From: Sebastes aleutianus
Taxonomy: Eukaryota; Chordata; Actinopteri; Perciformes; Sebastidae
Assembly (NCBI GenBank): GCA_916700875.1
Contig: CAKAKS010000062.1
Span: forward strand, 969,501-1,033,500
Reading direction: 5' to 3'
DNA length: 64,000 nucleotides
Of this stretch, positions 32,901 through 44,649 are shown one piece after another. Made by a program: the position numbers and the translations under genes. Below the pieces are notes generated by a model that saw only the letters and a program-made list of their open reading frames with translations, was not told the origin of the DNA and did no database searches. How positions within the stretch are numbered: the stretch's first letter is position 1; each line of letters opens with the position of its first letter.

Positions 32901-33269
32901 GTGGATTTTCAACAGAAAGCACATTGTCTTCAGAAAATGTAGCCTTCTAGTTTAAGGTTAAATTTGTCTTTCCATTAAGTTCTCTATTGACATGTTAAAT
33001 CCAACAGACTACACCTAGCATCCATTATGCCATATGTGTTGTTGTTGAATGAAGTATGTTCCCTTTCAGTAGAACAGATGAGAATGAATGAACTGTGTGC
33101 TGCTGGGCTGATGAATTGTGCATATTACTGCATATATTGCATGTTACATTAGATACACAATTTCAGTTTTAATAAATTGTTACTATTGTTACTATTAATT
33201 TTTCTAGTAATTTTAACTTTATTTGATAATCGTTAGGTGTACATATTTGTGTTAATTTCATATTTAGAA

Positions 33270-33822
33270 TTTTGTGCTCGCTCTAAATAGACATGAACGA
33301 GCATTGCTCAAAACAGTGAGGCGACACACGTCAGCTAAAACCACAATATCACTCTATATTTCAGCTGCTTGGCAGTAATGTTAGCTGACCAGACGAAGGT
33401 CTCTCCATGAAACACTGCTGATCCTAGTGTTGGTTTTACCTGCTTCAGCCCCGCTGTTTCAGCCTCCGGGGCTGAAGCAGGAAGAGAAACGTTATCATCT
33501 CCGACCAGGTGCTGGTGTCTCCCTCCAGCACCCGGTCGGAGATGATAACGTAACTCGTTGCGGAGCCCCGTCACTTCACAAGACATGGGAAACCTCTGTT
33601 GGTCTGGAGGAGCTGCAGCAGTTATTTCTGCACAAACGTCCACTGAACATTCACTAGATATTCTCAGAGCTACGAAGTCTCCTGCAGTGTGTAGTGTGCA
33701 CGCATGCACGTTTAGAGGTGGAGCGAGACAGCGAGAATGCGCGCGGTGTTTGAGTGAAAGCAAGCAGGCAGACGAGCAGAAACTGGTAGATTTATACGTG
33801 TAAGAAGTTACAAACAGTCCCT
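33270..33822 (+). mobile_element. TTAA MITE family P, right part (copy 3)
   Basis: Ends AAGTTACAAACAGTCCCT before TTAA 33823-33826. Left end missing. It has gained a palindrome at 33485-33550: CGTTATCATCTCCGACC and its inverted partner GGTCGGAGATGATAACG. Confidence 0.8.
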
Positions 33823-33829
33823 TTAAAGA

Positions 33830-34425
33830 GTTTAATTAGGTTGAGCAGCAGTACAGAACATGGGCTTGTTGGTTTATATGCGAGGTTCTGCCAATCAAAT
33901 ACAACATGGTTCAGACAACATTGCAAAGGAATTATATAGTACATACATACTTTATATATAAACTATGCACCACTCTAAAGGCAGTATTCTCCCTCCAAAT
34001 TATATAGACTTATACATACTATCTCCTTTAATCATCACCTATGACTCACTAGGAGTGTGTGTCTGCAGGGGCACTGCCCACCGCCTGCAAATATCAAATA
34101 ACAAATCTTGCATACCCCACCTTTAAACCCACTGCATAATCTCAGCTACCGTTGCAGGAGGAAACAATACACTCACTACTACAGACATGGAACAGCATGT
34201 TAGAATACAGTCACTAATATGTGGAGCAGTAATACAGTAATACAGTAATACACAGCCACGTGTGTTTTAGCTAGCAGGTGCGGCGTCTTCAAGTCATGAA
34301 TACGAAGTCAAAGTCAAGTCGAGTCTTTTATCAATATTAGTCAAGCAAGTCTCAAGTCCTCAAATGTGCGACTCGAGTCTGACTCGAGTCAAGTCATGTG
34401 ACATGAGTCCCCCAACTCTGCCACC
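33830..34425. repeat. Non-coding, with a GAGTC-rich block
   Basis: 34290-34410 repeats AGTCAAGTC/GACTCGAGTC motifs, a dispersed fish repeat type. The rest shows nothing. Confidence 0.5.
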
Positions 34426-34429
34426 CACC

Positions 34430-34767
34430 CTCTTGTCTCACAGCCAGTCCCTCTATCTAGTAAACCTGATGCCACATCACTGTCTCACTTGATAGACATG
34501 CTCTCCAAGCTCCTCCATGATCAACAGGCTCAGAGCAACAGACCCAGTCCTCCCTTAAACTCTCCACTGCAGTACCCCAGGCCCCGCAACATGTGTCATG
34601 TCTGTGACAGCAGAGGTCACAGCACAAAAACACACTGTGTTTGTGACCGCCTGTGCTTCTCATGCTATTCGAGAGACCACAGCATCAAAGATTGCCCCAG
34701 ACGCCAGCACACTATCAGTGCCTCTCCCACTCCTGCACATGCCAGCCCTACTGAGGCGGAAAACTAG
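34430..34767 (+). pseudogene. Gypsy gag C-terminus (zinc knuckles)
   Basis: An open frame from at least 34489 to TAG at 34765-34767 carries CHVCDSRGHSTKTHC and CFSCYSRDHSIKDC, two CCHC-like knuckles that bind genomic RNA during packaging. The matrix and capsid parts are missing because the copy starts abruptly near 34430. A stop and a frame change separate it from protease. Confidence 0.85.
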
Positions 34768-34939
34768 CCAGTCCACATTCAGAGGGGGAGAGTGTGGGCA
34801 CTGATTTTGCCCCCAGCAGTTCAAATGCAGATGATCTTCAGTCAGTGTATAGTTACTTTTGTGAACAAGAAGTAGATGACAAAGTGATATTTCAGAGAAC
34901 ACAGCATTTAATGGACAGTAACATTCTTTTCTTATACAA

Positions 34940-36042
34940 CAGTTGAGACAGCAGGCAGACAGTTTTGTGGACTTTTAGACAGCGGCTCCATGGCCTGCAC
35001 TATAAATGAGGAGACAGAGCGCATCATCCTTGAGTGTGGTGGGTCAGACATCTCCAATACTAGAGACACAGATGCAATTGTTGTGGGCTGTGGAGGGGTT
35101 AAAGTGAAACCTAAGTGCATCCATGACTTGAAAATGACTGTGTATGGCATTCAGATGGTGGTTCCTGTACTTGTGATACCTTGCCAAGTTGATTATTTCA
35201 TCATAGGTACTAATGTCGTAAAACACCTTCTGCACTGCATGCAAAATGACAAGGCTTACTGGAAACTTCTGAATGAACCTGACACTGGAAATGTGGGAGA
35301 AAGTGCCAAGTTTCTGGGGCTGATGGCAAATCTTGAGCATTGGAGAGGCCCCCATATTCCTGACAAGATAGGCACAGTGAAGCTAAAGAAGTCTGTAACA
35401 CTGCAGCCTCGCACAGAGCACATACTATGGGGAAAAATCCCCATGCGGTCCGACTTCTCCATTGGCAGTGCAGTCATCGTGGAGCCTCCAACATCAAGAA
35501 CCCTCAACCGAAATGCGATAGTTGGCAGAGTTGTGGTACCTCTTTGGGGTGATGTCCGGGTCCCAGTCAAGGTCCTGAACCCCTTGGATGAGACACTTAC
35601 CTTACAGCGTAACTCAAAGTTGGCAGATGTGTCCCCCTGTATCGCCCTGGAAGACCTTGATCTGTCAACTTGTGCAGGTGACATTCCTCAGGAGACCCAA
35701 CAGGAAGTCAATGGTGACATCAGAGTGAACCATCAATCTGTGGAGGACATTGGTCCAGTGCTCCAGGAGCTTGAACAGGCTGGGCTGGATCTCAACTCCT
35801 GTGAAGTGAGTGAGTCATGGAAAGCTAAGGTCAACGCTCTGGTAGCCAATTACAATGGATTGTTCTCCAGGAATAAGCTTGACTGTGGCGAAGCAAAGGA
35901 TTTTTTTCATCGTAACCATCTCAAGGATGAGCGGCCCTTCCGTCTACCCTACAGAAGAGTCTCTCCAGCAGACTACCACAAGCTCAAGGTGGTTCTTGAT
36001 GAGATGGAGGAAAATGGGTATCCTCAGGAAGTCCTGCAGTGA
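34940..36042 (+). pseudogene. Gypsy protease and RT N-terminal region
   Basis: Frame from about 34940 to a stop at 36042. CGLLDSGSMACTIN (LLDSGS at 34972-34989) is the aspartic protease active site, which cleaves the polyprotein; VDYFIIGTNVVKHLL is the flap-distal part of the same fold. A linker of about 230 residues follows, and then FRLPYRRVSPADYHKLKVVL, the start of RT. Frame is lost near 36035, where the adjacent frame continues RKSCSEWTSPLVLVWNKNGD. An earlier frameshift near 34940 separates protease from the upstream gag-side frame. Confidence 0.88.
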
Positions 36043-37443
36043 GTGGACGTCTCCCCTGGTGTTAGTCTGGAATAAGAATGGAGACCTTTGACTGTGCACG
36101 GATTTTAGGGAGCTAAACAGACATACCTTCAAGGTAGCTTTCCGTCTGCCCCACCAGTCAGATGCCCTGGCTGCTCTTGGAGGTAATGCTTTCTTTAGCT
36201 CCATGGACCTGACCTCTGGCTTCTACAATGTCCCCCTCCATGAAGATGACAAAAGGTTCACCGCATGCACAACCCCTGTTGGCCTCTATGAGTATAACAG
36301 ATTGCCACAGGGGCTCTGCAACAGTCCAGGTTCCTTCATGAGACTCATGACATCCATCTTTGGTGACCAAAACTACACTAGTCTCCTTTGCTACCTTGAT
36401 GACCTCCTTGTCTTTGCACCAACTGAGGAGCTAGCCCTTGAGAGACTCAATATGGTGTTCAGTCGCCTGCAGAACCATAGGCTCAAACTTGCTCTAAAGA
36501 AATGTCACCTTTTGAGACGGAAACTCAAGTTCCTGGGCCACATAACCACTGGGAATGGTGTGTCTACAGACTCAGAAAAGGTTGAGGTCATAGCTAACCT
36601 AACGGAGAAAGACCTCATGATGGAGGATGGATATACTCCCTCTCCTCGGAAACTGAGATCAGTGCTGGGCACGTTGAACTACTACAACCACTTCATTGAA
36701 GGCTTCTCCACCCTAGCGAGACCACTATACAAACTGACATCTGAGCCCAAGTCCAAGCCTCGTTCCCAGCGCCCAAAATGGCACAAGCTGTCTCCTGCTG
36801 ACTGGACTACAGAATGCCAAGAAGCCTTCCAGTCTCTGAAACAGGCTCTCTTGGACACTGTAGTGTTGGCTCACCCAGATTTCAACAAGCCCTTCATTTT
36901 GTCAGTAGATGCTTCCAGATATGGTCTGGGTGCATGGCTGTCCTTGAACCAAGTTCAGTCCAGATATCCTGCACACCGCCTTGAGTTCCTGGCTTTGAAG
37001 TGGGCTGTTAGCCACAAATTCATTGGTTGAAAGGAAAACCATTCATAGTGTGGACTGATAATAACCCACTCACCTGCATCCTCACCAAGCCTAAGCTGGA
37101 TGCTAGTAAGCAGCGGTGGGTGTCCAAATTGGCCTCTTTTGACTTTGATATCAAATATGTCCCAGGCGTGAAGAATGTCATCCCTGATCGCCTTAGCAGA
37201 ATCCCTTTCATTAAGGGCAGTGTCACCAGGCGAATTATCCATGAGCCCTACCAGTCTCTTGTCAACGAGGCAAAGGAGGCTCAGCCGGATGATGTCCAGG
37301 ATGCATTTCACCTGACTGTGAACACTCTGGTCCTGTCCTCAGAGCATGAGACATCAAAGGAAAAATCTGGTAATATCACCACCAACACTGTTGCAGCCCT
37401 CCTTTCTGCTCATAGTGTATGGGAGCCCTGTTCACATGACTGA
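36043..37443 (+). pseudogene. Gypsy reverse transcriptase and RNase H
   Basis: After TGA at 36089-36091 (expected arginine codon) the frame gives DFRELNRHTFKVAFRLP, SSMDLTSGFYNVPLHEDDKR, YNRLPQGLCNSPGSFMRLM and LLCYLDDLLVF (YLDD at 36392-36403), the full palm of Gypsy RT. The connection and RNase H follow: SVDASRYGLGAWLSLN, then after a frameshift near 37025 VWTDNNPLTCILTKPKLD and KYVPGVKNVIPDRLSRIP, ending at 37443. The catalytic residues are intact; the stop and the frameshift are what disable it. Confidence 0.92.
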
Positions 37444-37462
37444 GTGGCTACTATAGAGGCAG

Positions 37463-38449
37463 TTGGCAATCTGCTCCCTGCATTCTCAGAGAACACTCCC
37501 AGCCCTCTCACATGCAGAACTCCAACAGAAGCAGGAAGAAGACACCACCATATCCAGAGCCATGTATTATGTTCAGCGAAAGCGGTGCCCGTCCAGGCGT
37601 GAGAGGAGCCATGAGAATGCTCAGGTCCTAAGACTGCTGAGACAATGGGAAAAGCTGAAGTCGGTAAACAGTCTTCTGTACAGAGTAACCAAAGACCTAT
37701 CCTCAGGCCATAAGGTCCACCAGCTTGTTGTCCCAACAGAACTGAGACCAGTAGTGCTCAAGGGCATCCATGATGATGCAGGGCATCAAGGCCAGAATCG
37801 CACCCTTCAGTTGGCACGTCAACGGTTCTACTGGATTGGCCAAGAGTAGGAAGTGAAGGAGTATGTGGCAAAGTGTAAAGGGTGCGTCATGAACAAATCT
37901 CCAGAACCTGAAGCCAGAGCCCCTCTTGAGTCCATCCAAACTCATGCTGCACTTGAGTTGGTGTGCATAGACTTTTGGAGTGCTGAGACCTTGAACAACA
38001 GCTCTGTAGATGTCCTTGTGGTTACAGATCATTTCACGCGTCTTGCTCATGCATTCCCCTGTGCGAACCAAACAGCAAAACAGGTGGCCAAGCGGTTGTG
38101 GAATGATTTCTTTTGTGTGTATGGTTTCCCAGAGAGGATCCATTCAGACCTTGGGTCCAACTTTGAGTTTCAGCTCATTCGCGACCTTCTTGACATAGCC
38201 CACATTCACAAATCCCGCACCACAGCCTATCATCCTGCTGGAAACGGAAGTTTCCTGACATTCTCATACAATTGTACAAGCCATGAGACAACAGGTTATG
38301 CCCCCTTCTATCTCATGTTCGGAAGGATTCCCCGCATGCCAGTGGATGTCATGTTTGAGTCTGCTTCGAGAGATGAGAGAGTGGTCGACTATAATGCCTA
38401 TGTCACCAAGCTGAAGCAAGACCTGAGGGAGTCAATGGAAGCTGCCTAA
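37463..38449 (+). pseudogene. Gypsy integrase with internal deletion
   Basis: The zinc-binding part reads HDDAGHQGQNRTLQLARQRF and CKGC (HHCC). A TAG at 37847-37849 interrupts between its halves. The catalytic core gives LVCIDFWSAE (first aspartate) and RIHSDLGSNFEF (second), but TTAYHPAGNG is followed at once by SFLTFSYNCTSHETTGYAPF. The stretch that should carry the catalytic glutamate and following helix is missing at about 38248, an in-frame deletion. A TAA at 38447-38449 ends the frame; the sequence continues in phase beyond it. The product would be unable to insert DNA. Confidence 0.9.
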
Positions 38450-39058
38450 CAACACGCAACGAGACAGCAATCACCTCAAAAACAGCAGTTAGTGACTGAA
38501 CGAGGGAAAAAGAAACTGGCTGACCGATGGGAATCTGACCCCTATGAGGTCATATTGAAGGATCTCAAGCTCCCTGTGTACCGCATAAAGAAAATCGGCG
38601 TTGATGAGGAGAAAGTGGTTCACAGAAATCTCATCATGCTTGCCAACTTTCTGCCTCTGGATATGGAACAAGAGGATGTGGAGGATGTTGTGTCCTCTGG
38701 TGGATCTTCTGATGGCCAAGTACCACCAAGTAATATTCTGCAACCAGGAGATGTAGAGTCTTGCATAAGGGAATGGATCTTGCAAAATGGTGACATGGCA
38801 TCTATGGATACACCGAGAGCAGTTCCAAACCCAGATGGAGGAGTTGAAGTGGAGGAAGAAGATGAGAATATTCCGAGTGCGGAGAGAGATAACAGAGACT
38901 CCAATAACTCAAACTCTTTTGAGCGCAGCCAAGCTGAGAGAGAAAGTTATTCTCCTGCTCTTAAACCCATAACAACAGAACCTGTTGACCCTCAAACATG
39001 CCCAAACCCTGTACGCTCTGAGGCCCAAGTCGAACCAAGTGGAGTGGCCTCAACATGA
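38450..39058 (+). pseudogene. Gypsy integrase C-terminal module and tail
   Basis: In phase with integrase after the TAA: RGKKKLADRWESDPYEVIL then YRIKKIGVDEEKVVHRNLIM, the SH3-like C-terminal module that helps bind DNA. An acidic serine-rich tail of about 120 residues follows and ends TGA at 39058. Such tails are usual in fish Gypsy polyproteins. The frame itself is open. Confidence 0.85.
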
Positions 39059-39475
39059 GTATTGAGTACTTATTTCAATGAAAATATGAGGTCAAAGTAG
39101 AAATGTGTAATCCCTGAAAAAAGGGTTTTGAATCAAATTCAATGTTTGAATATACTGTATGTTTTACTAGGTGTGTTTTTACATTATTAAAGGTGCATTT
39201 GAGGATATAGAAATGTATATACGGGCACATTATATCAATGTGGAGTAGAGTTACCTGGCCAGTTTCTCTTACTCTTCTATTTGTTCAAGAGTATCTTGAC
39301 AAGTAATACATCTGTATGAGTGAGTCACTCACACCTTTTTACTAATTCTGAGTCTCCTTGAGGTTTCATGTATGAAACAAAGTTATTTTTGTATTTGTTT
39401 AATAGGAATTTTCCCGTAATGCAAGAAAAAAAATAATATACAGATATGTATTATTTTTATGTAATGCTTGCATTT

Positions 39476-39519
39476 AGTGGGGGTGAGATGTAACATATGC
39501 CTCTTGGCATTAATAGGCA
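39476..39519 (+). other. Polypurine tract and first bases of the 3' LTR
   Basis: AGTGGGGGTGAGA (39476-39488) is a polypurine tract, the plus-strand primer site; TGTAACATATGCC from 39489 is the LTR start. The LTR is interrupted by the next element. Confidence 0.75.
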
Positions 39520-39523
39520 TTAA

Positions 39524-40484
39524 TGCTCAAGTAGGCAGATTGGAGCAAATATGATTAAAAAAAAATATTTTTATAAAACGGTCGCTATATCGTGACAGTA
39601 GTACATGAAACAGGTAACCTGAAAAAAATCATGTTCCTCTGTGTCCTCCTGTGTTCCTAACGGCATCTGCAAGATTTCACAGACTGAAGGAAAACAAGCA
39701 GTAAGAGCTGATCTGAGGTCTGCTGTCCAGCTGCTGTCTATGATAACCGGCTGTCAATCACTCGCGAACTCTGACCAAACGGTCAACTAGGCAGCGCTGA
39801 TCAAATATGAATCAATATTCTGTTACGTTAATGCCTATTTATCTCCTCAGATGTTTTCAGAATCATCTTGTAGTGCACGGTTTAGCTGTAAAATGAGAAA
39901 GTTTGTGACGCCGCTGCCATTGTAAAATCTGGTGAAGGAACGCCAAGTTCCGGTCACATGACCGGAGCACAGCCAATAGGAACGCTCTCTCTCTGAAATG
40001 ACCTGTGATTGGTCAAAGTCTCCCGTCGAGGCTAGATTTTCTAAATCCTGAAAACAGAACCATGAGGAGGAGCAGAAGTCTAGTTATCTCTCAGAACACT
40101 TGAATTACAATATGCTGAAAGGTTATTATGGAATTTTTGCCCAATGATGCCAAAAATATACTGCCTACTGAAGCTTTAACGTAACAGAATATTGATTCAT
40201 ATTTGATCAGCGCTGCCTAGTTTGACTGTTTGGTCAGAGTTCACGAGTGATTGACAGCCGGCTCTCATAGACAGCAGATGGACAGCAGACCTCAGATCAG
40301 CTCTTACTGCTTGTTTTCCTCCGGTCTGTGAAATCTTGCAGATGCCGTTAGGAGCACAGGAGGACACAGATGCACATGATTTTTTTCAGGTTACCTGTTT
40401 CATGTACTACTGTCACGATATAGCAACCGTTTTATAAAAATAACTTTTTTTAATCATATTTGCTCCAATCTGCCTACTGCTGCT
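39524..40484. mobile_element. TTAA-target foldback element, long inverted arms (copy B, complete)
   Basis: TTAA at 39520-39523 and 40485-40488. Ends TGCTCAAGTAGGCAGATTGG and inverted AGCAGCAGTAGGCAGATTGG. Arms of about 300 bp (39531-39835 and 40182-40477) pair throughout; the centre (39840-40180) is unpaired. No transposase. Copies A at 17230 and C at 54082. Confidence 0.9.
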
Positions 40485-40750
40485 TTAAATCATGTAATTC
40501 AAAGGTTATACAGACGGACAGACAGACTGGTTACTAGAACACAACAATTTAGACACGGAATCAGCTGTTTAACTGTAGACACAACCTGTAAAGTCAAACA
40601 AGCACACTTCTTCTCTCACATGCACTATATATTCCTCCTATGTAAAATAAAACAAACCCCCCTCAGCAGTGAGACTCTAAATCTGCCTTTAGCAGATAAA
40701 GCTGGAAGTGGCCATATTAGGGCACAAATCCAGAGGGGGCAAATAGGGTC

Positions 40751-40772
40751 CACACGCACACACACACGCACG

Positions 40773-40838
<66 letters not shown>
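40751..40838 (+). repeat. (CA)n microsatellite
   Basis: About 88 bp, with CG interruptions at its left end. Confidence 0.97.
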
Positions 40839-40839
<1 letters not shown>

Positions 40840-40914
40840 ACAGTTCCAGTACCTGCTTACAACACCCCCCTCCTCGCCTGGTCAACTCTCTAAACGCATC
40901 CTCAGGGAACTCGC

Positions 40915-41480
40915 TCTCTCTCTCGCGCGCTCTCTCTCTCTCTTTCTCTAGCGCGCGCACACACACGCACGGGCGCTCATATAGGAGGCTCCCAGCAGAG
41001 CAGCGGGCAGTGAACGGCAGAGCGCGCACCGGACCAGCTCGTTCTAACTTCATATCCCCCCTCTCCTCGTATACTCCGGCAGCTCCAGCTGCAGACCCGC
41101 ATCGGACTATACCGGGCTACCTACCGGGCTACCTACCGGGCTAACTACCGGGCTAACTACCGGCTACAGAGAGACTCCAGACCGGTCGTCATCGTGTGTC
41201 TTACTTACCGGAGACTGCGGATTTTACCCGGGTCTCTTCCAGTGGATACTGAGAGTGCGCGCCGCCTCCCTGAGATAACAACAAAGTGCACGGACATTAA
41301 GTGTGCTGGTATTTGTTGAAGAGCTGCTGGGACATCACATCTATCACATCTTTCACATCTATCTCTCTCCGTGTGCCGGTCCAGCCGTCTTTTATATCCC
41401 CACCCCCCGGTTTAACTGCACCGGTCAGACTCGGGAAGAGCAACAGCCTCCACCGGAGAGCATCAGAGAGCATCAGTGAG
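40915..41480 (+). promoter_or_regulatory. CpG-rich promoter region and putative non-coding first exon
   Basis: Against CpG-poor surroundings this 560-bp stretch has dozens of CG dinucleotides, including GCGCGC runs and a five-fold ACCGGGCTACCT-like tandem at 41110-41165. A CT-rich initiator region (40905-40955) and a TATA-like CATATAGG at 40979 precede it. It ends ATCAGTGAG followed by GTAAGAG at 41481, a good splice donor. There is no long start-to-donor frame, so it fits a 5' UTR exon. The next + strand acceptor-exon pair I can support is gng13 at 61486, so it may be the gng13 promoter 20 kb upstream. That link is inference; transcript data would decide. Confidence 0.45.
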
Positions 41481-41773
41481 GTAAGAGATGCGACTGCCTC
41501 TTTGAGCCATATTACACAGTTAGCAGCGGGCCTGTTGTTCCAACACACTGAACATCCTGATGACTTCCTGCAGCAACAAGCATCCTGCAGAACACCAGGG
41601 CTGTCCATCCATTACCACATGCTTCATGGTCCATAGTTAATGCCATTACTCACAAATTAATCACACATTTTGTATCTGTTCAAAATGTACCTTAAAGGGA
41701 CAAGTGTTTAATATCAATATCTTATCAACATGGGAGTGGGCAAATATGCTCATGCAAATGTTTATAGATATGC

Positions 41774-42530
41774 TAGGGATGCTCATTTTGAAAAATGTTC
41801 TTAACCAATAACGACCCTCGTTAACCGATTATTAACCGTTAACCGATAAGATTTGTGTCTCGTACCAGCTGCAGGAGCACAACAGATATTGGTTGACGGG
41901 AGTCTCCAGTTCACCGTCCGGGAGCGTTAACTTAGCAGCTACGATGCTGCGTATAGTGTCGCGGACATGCAGCCACTTTCCCAGTAAAAGTCTCCACCGC
42001 ACATTTAGTTTAGTTTAGCAGGTTGTCAGCTGTGTGTCTGCCCGGCGTAACTTTAGCGAGTGGCCAACAAACAGTGTGTGTATTTGTGCTACGTTAGCAG
42101 CTCTAGCATTGTCGGAGGCTTCGTGCTCGCCGCCGTACACGTAGTCTGTGTAACTTTAGCGAGTGTCCAACAGACTGTGTGTGTGTGTTGGTGGTGAGTG
42201 TGAGGTTGTTGGTGGCGTTCTAGCTGTGAACGTAGGTGTAGCAGTGTGTGTACAGTTTATTTGTCGCTGAATAAATGCTACGAAACTACAACTCCTCCGC
42301 TCCGACCAAGCGAGCTGGAGAGACAGGTGCCAACCTCCTAAACTGCAACTCTGGCTCCGCCTCTTAAGGTGGGCTGTTAAGGTGGACCAGCTTTTCTCCT
42401 TAAAGTGACGAGCCGCTCAGCTTTTGAGTTCATTATTAACATTTCTTTTAACCGTTTTAACCGATAGCGTTAATCTGTCAAAATGCTTCATGTTGGTTAA
42501 CGGTTAAACGGTTAATTATGGACATCCCTA
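41774..42530 (+). mobile_element. hAT-like family H (copy 2)
   Basis: TAGGGATGCTCATTTTGAAA to AATTATGGACATCCCTA. Flanks AGATATGC and ATATATTC match at 6 of 8. Same orientation as copy 1. Confidence 0.85.
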
Positions 42531-42664
42531 ATATATTCATTATTGGAAATCAATTAATAACACAAAACAATGACAGATATTGTCCAGAAACCCTCACAGG
42601 TACTGCATTTAGCATAAAACAATATGCTCAAATCATAACATGGCAAACTGCAGCCCAACAGGCA

Positions 42665-43025
42665 ACAACAGCTGTCAGTGTGTCAGTGTGCTGACTTGAC
42701 TATGACTTGCCCCAAACTGCATGTGATTATCATAAAGTGGGCATGTCTGTAAAGGGGAGACTCGTGGGTACCCATAGAACCTATTTTCATTCACTGATCT
42801 GGAGGTCAGAGGTCAAGGGACCCCTTTGAAAATGGCCGTGACAGTTTTTCCTTGCCAAATTTTGCGCAGGTTTGGAGCGTTATTTAGCCTCCTTCACTAC
42901 AAGCTAGTATGACATGGTTGGTACCGATGGGTTCATCAGGTTTTTAAGTTCCATATGATGCCAGTAGCTTTAAAACTGAGCACGCTACAACATAAAAATC
43001 GCAGGTTGCATTAATGTATAAAATA
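42665..43025 (-). repeat. Interspersed repeat, uninterrupted copy
   Basis: Reverse complement of 22690-22826 joined to 23566-23735; contains CATGTGATTATCATAAAGTG and GACATGGTTGGTACCGATGG. Confidence 0.85.
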
Positions 43026-43630
43026 CAAGATGGGGCATCAAATTGGCTTGAAAATGAATTTCTTTGAATGTAATTTATCAGAAGTAAAACTAATCATTTA
43101 GGCTATACATGCAAGTATGTGATCATTTGTTTATTTTAAGTGTACTTCACTTTTTGCTGTCCGCCTCCAGCCTCCAGCCTCCCAACGCACCACACGCCTC
43201 AATACTGGGCCATAAGGAACCCACGAATATTACATAAAACTTCCATTTCTCCTCTGCACTTCCTCCTCATCTGTCTCTCTGTGTCTCTTCTTCCCTCTCT
43301 TCCTCTGGCCTCACCTGACCCTGTTTTAAGGATGGAAGATGTTGGTCTTGTACTCCTGGCTCTGAGCAGGGGCGGCTTTACAAACTTCCCATTAGACTGT
43401 AGGGCAGTCTGATTTGTAAAATGTGTTCAGACTCACATTTAAAGCCCTGGCTCATTCAGTGTAATGAATGAATGCCAAAGAAACAAATTTAAACATTCTA
43501 ATATGAAATAATATCATATAGCATATACAGATTATGAGGTAACGGGCTCTTGGACATAGACATGCAAAAGCCCCCCCACCCCTCCGTCATATGAGTAGGA
43601 CATCTAGACTGAAAGGGACACAAAACGCAA
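43026..43630. other. No gene recognised
   Basis: Pyrimidine-rich stretch at 43140-43330, no exon that I can support. Confidence 0.4.
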
Positions 43631-43639
43631 AATGGCTGT

Positions 43640-44400
43640 CTCGTTTTATCGTAGTAGTCGTCTTTGTGTTTTTTTTTTCTTTTTATGTCTCTGGTTATTT
43701 TGCGAGTTTTTGTAATCCTTTTGCATCTTTGTGGTTGTTTTGCATCTCTCCTTGTAGTAATTTTGTGTCTCTTTGTAGTCGTTTTGCGTCTCTTTGTGCT
43801 CCTTTGGGTTTGTGTAGTCGTTTTGCGTCTCTTTGTGGTTCTTTTTGTAGTGGTCCTCTTTGTAGTTGTTTCATGTGTCCTTGTTGTCTTTTTGTGTCTC
43901 TTTGTAGCCTTTTTGTGTCTCTTTGTGGTTGTTTTCATCTTTGTAGTCATTATGCATCTTTGTGGCCATTTGTCGTCTCTTTGTAGTCGTTCTGCAGGTC
44001 TTTCACTTTCCCCTTTTTTGCTTTTCGCTACATCAGTCTTTGTGGTCCTTTGGGTTTATTTTGCCGTTTTGAGTGTCTTTGTGATCATTTTGCGTCTCTT
44101 TGTAATGGTTTTGCGTCTCTTTGTGATAATTTTGCGTCTCTTTGTAGTGGTTTTGCGTGTCTTTGTGGTTGTTTTGCATCTCTCTTTGTAGTCATTTTCT
44201 GTCTCTCTGTAGTCGTTTTGTAGTCAATCTATGTCTCTTTGTAGACTTTTGTGTGTCTTTGTAGTCGTTTTGCATCTCTGTAGTCATTCTGCATGTCTTT
44301 TGCTTTTAGTCTTTGTGGTTGATTGCATTTGTGTAGTCGTTTTGCATCTCTTTGTGATCATTTTGCATCTCATTGTAGTCCTTTGATTGACTTTCCAACA
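43640..44400 (+). repeat. Degenerate minisatellite, GTCGTTTTGCGTCTCTTTGTA units
   Basis: About 30 imperfect units of 21-25 bp built on TTTTGCGTCTCTTTGTAGTC. The long frames on both strands follow from the T/G-rich unit. Confidence 0.9.
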
Positions 44401-44557
44401 AGTCATGTTAACAGTCAGTCACTTCACACCAAGGCTCTGGTCCAGGGGCCCCCGGTCCTGTTCATGGTAGGCCACTTCAGGAAGGGGGGGGCTGTGCCAC
44501 CCCTCACTCTGGTCCTGCTCCTGGCTCTGAGTCTCCTTTTCACCCTGTTGGGGCCAC

Positions 44558-44560
<3 letters not shown>

Positions 44561-44597
<37 letters not shown>
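44561..44597 (+). repeat. (CA)n microsatellite
   Basis: About 37 bp of CA. Confidence 0.95.
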
Positions 44598-44600
<3 letters not shown>

Positions 44601-44649
44601 ACACAGACACACAGACACACTTATGGACAAACACAACCAGATTAGAGAA

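Larger units (their letters stand above)
34430..39519 (+). mobile_element. Ty3/Gypsy retrotransposon, 5'-truncated, dead
   Basis: Order gag (zinc knuckles), protease, RT, RNase H, integrase, C-terminal tail, polypurine tract and the first bases of a 3' LTR. Gene order RT-RH-IN identifies Ty3/Gypsy. No 5' LTR is visible. At the 3' side the LTR is cut after about 30 bp by a TTAA foldback element at 39524. Frameshifts, stops and an integrase deletion make it inactive. Confidence 0.93.

Noticed and set aside
33335..33763. 142-residue frame and its relatives at 30151-30363 and 49145-49384
   Set aside because: All are readings of TTAA MITE family P; the repeated peptide reflects the transposon, not a gene family.
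40620..41144. Frames through the CpG-rich first-exon candidate
   Set aside because: They are dominated by (CA)n and simple repeats and do not reach the donor; the region fits a 5' UTR better.
43498..44191. Long frames on both strands (KRHKKTTKR type and hydrophobic type)
   Set aside because: Products of the degenerate TTTTGCGTCTCTTTGTAGTC minisatellite.
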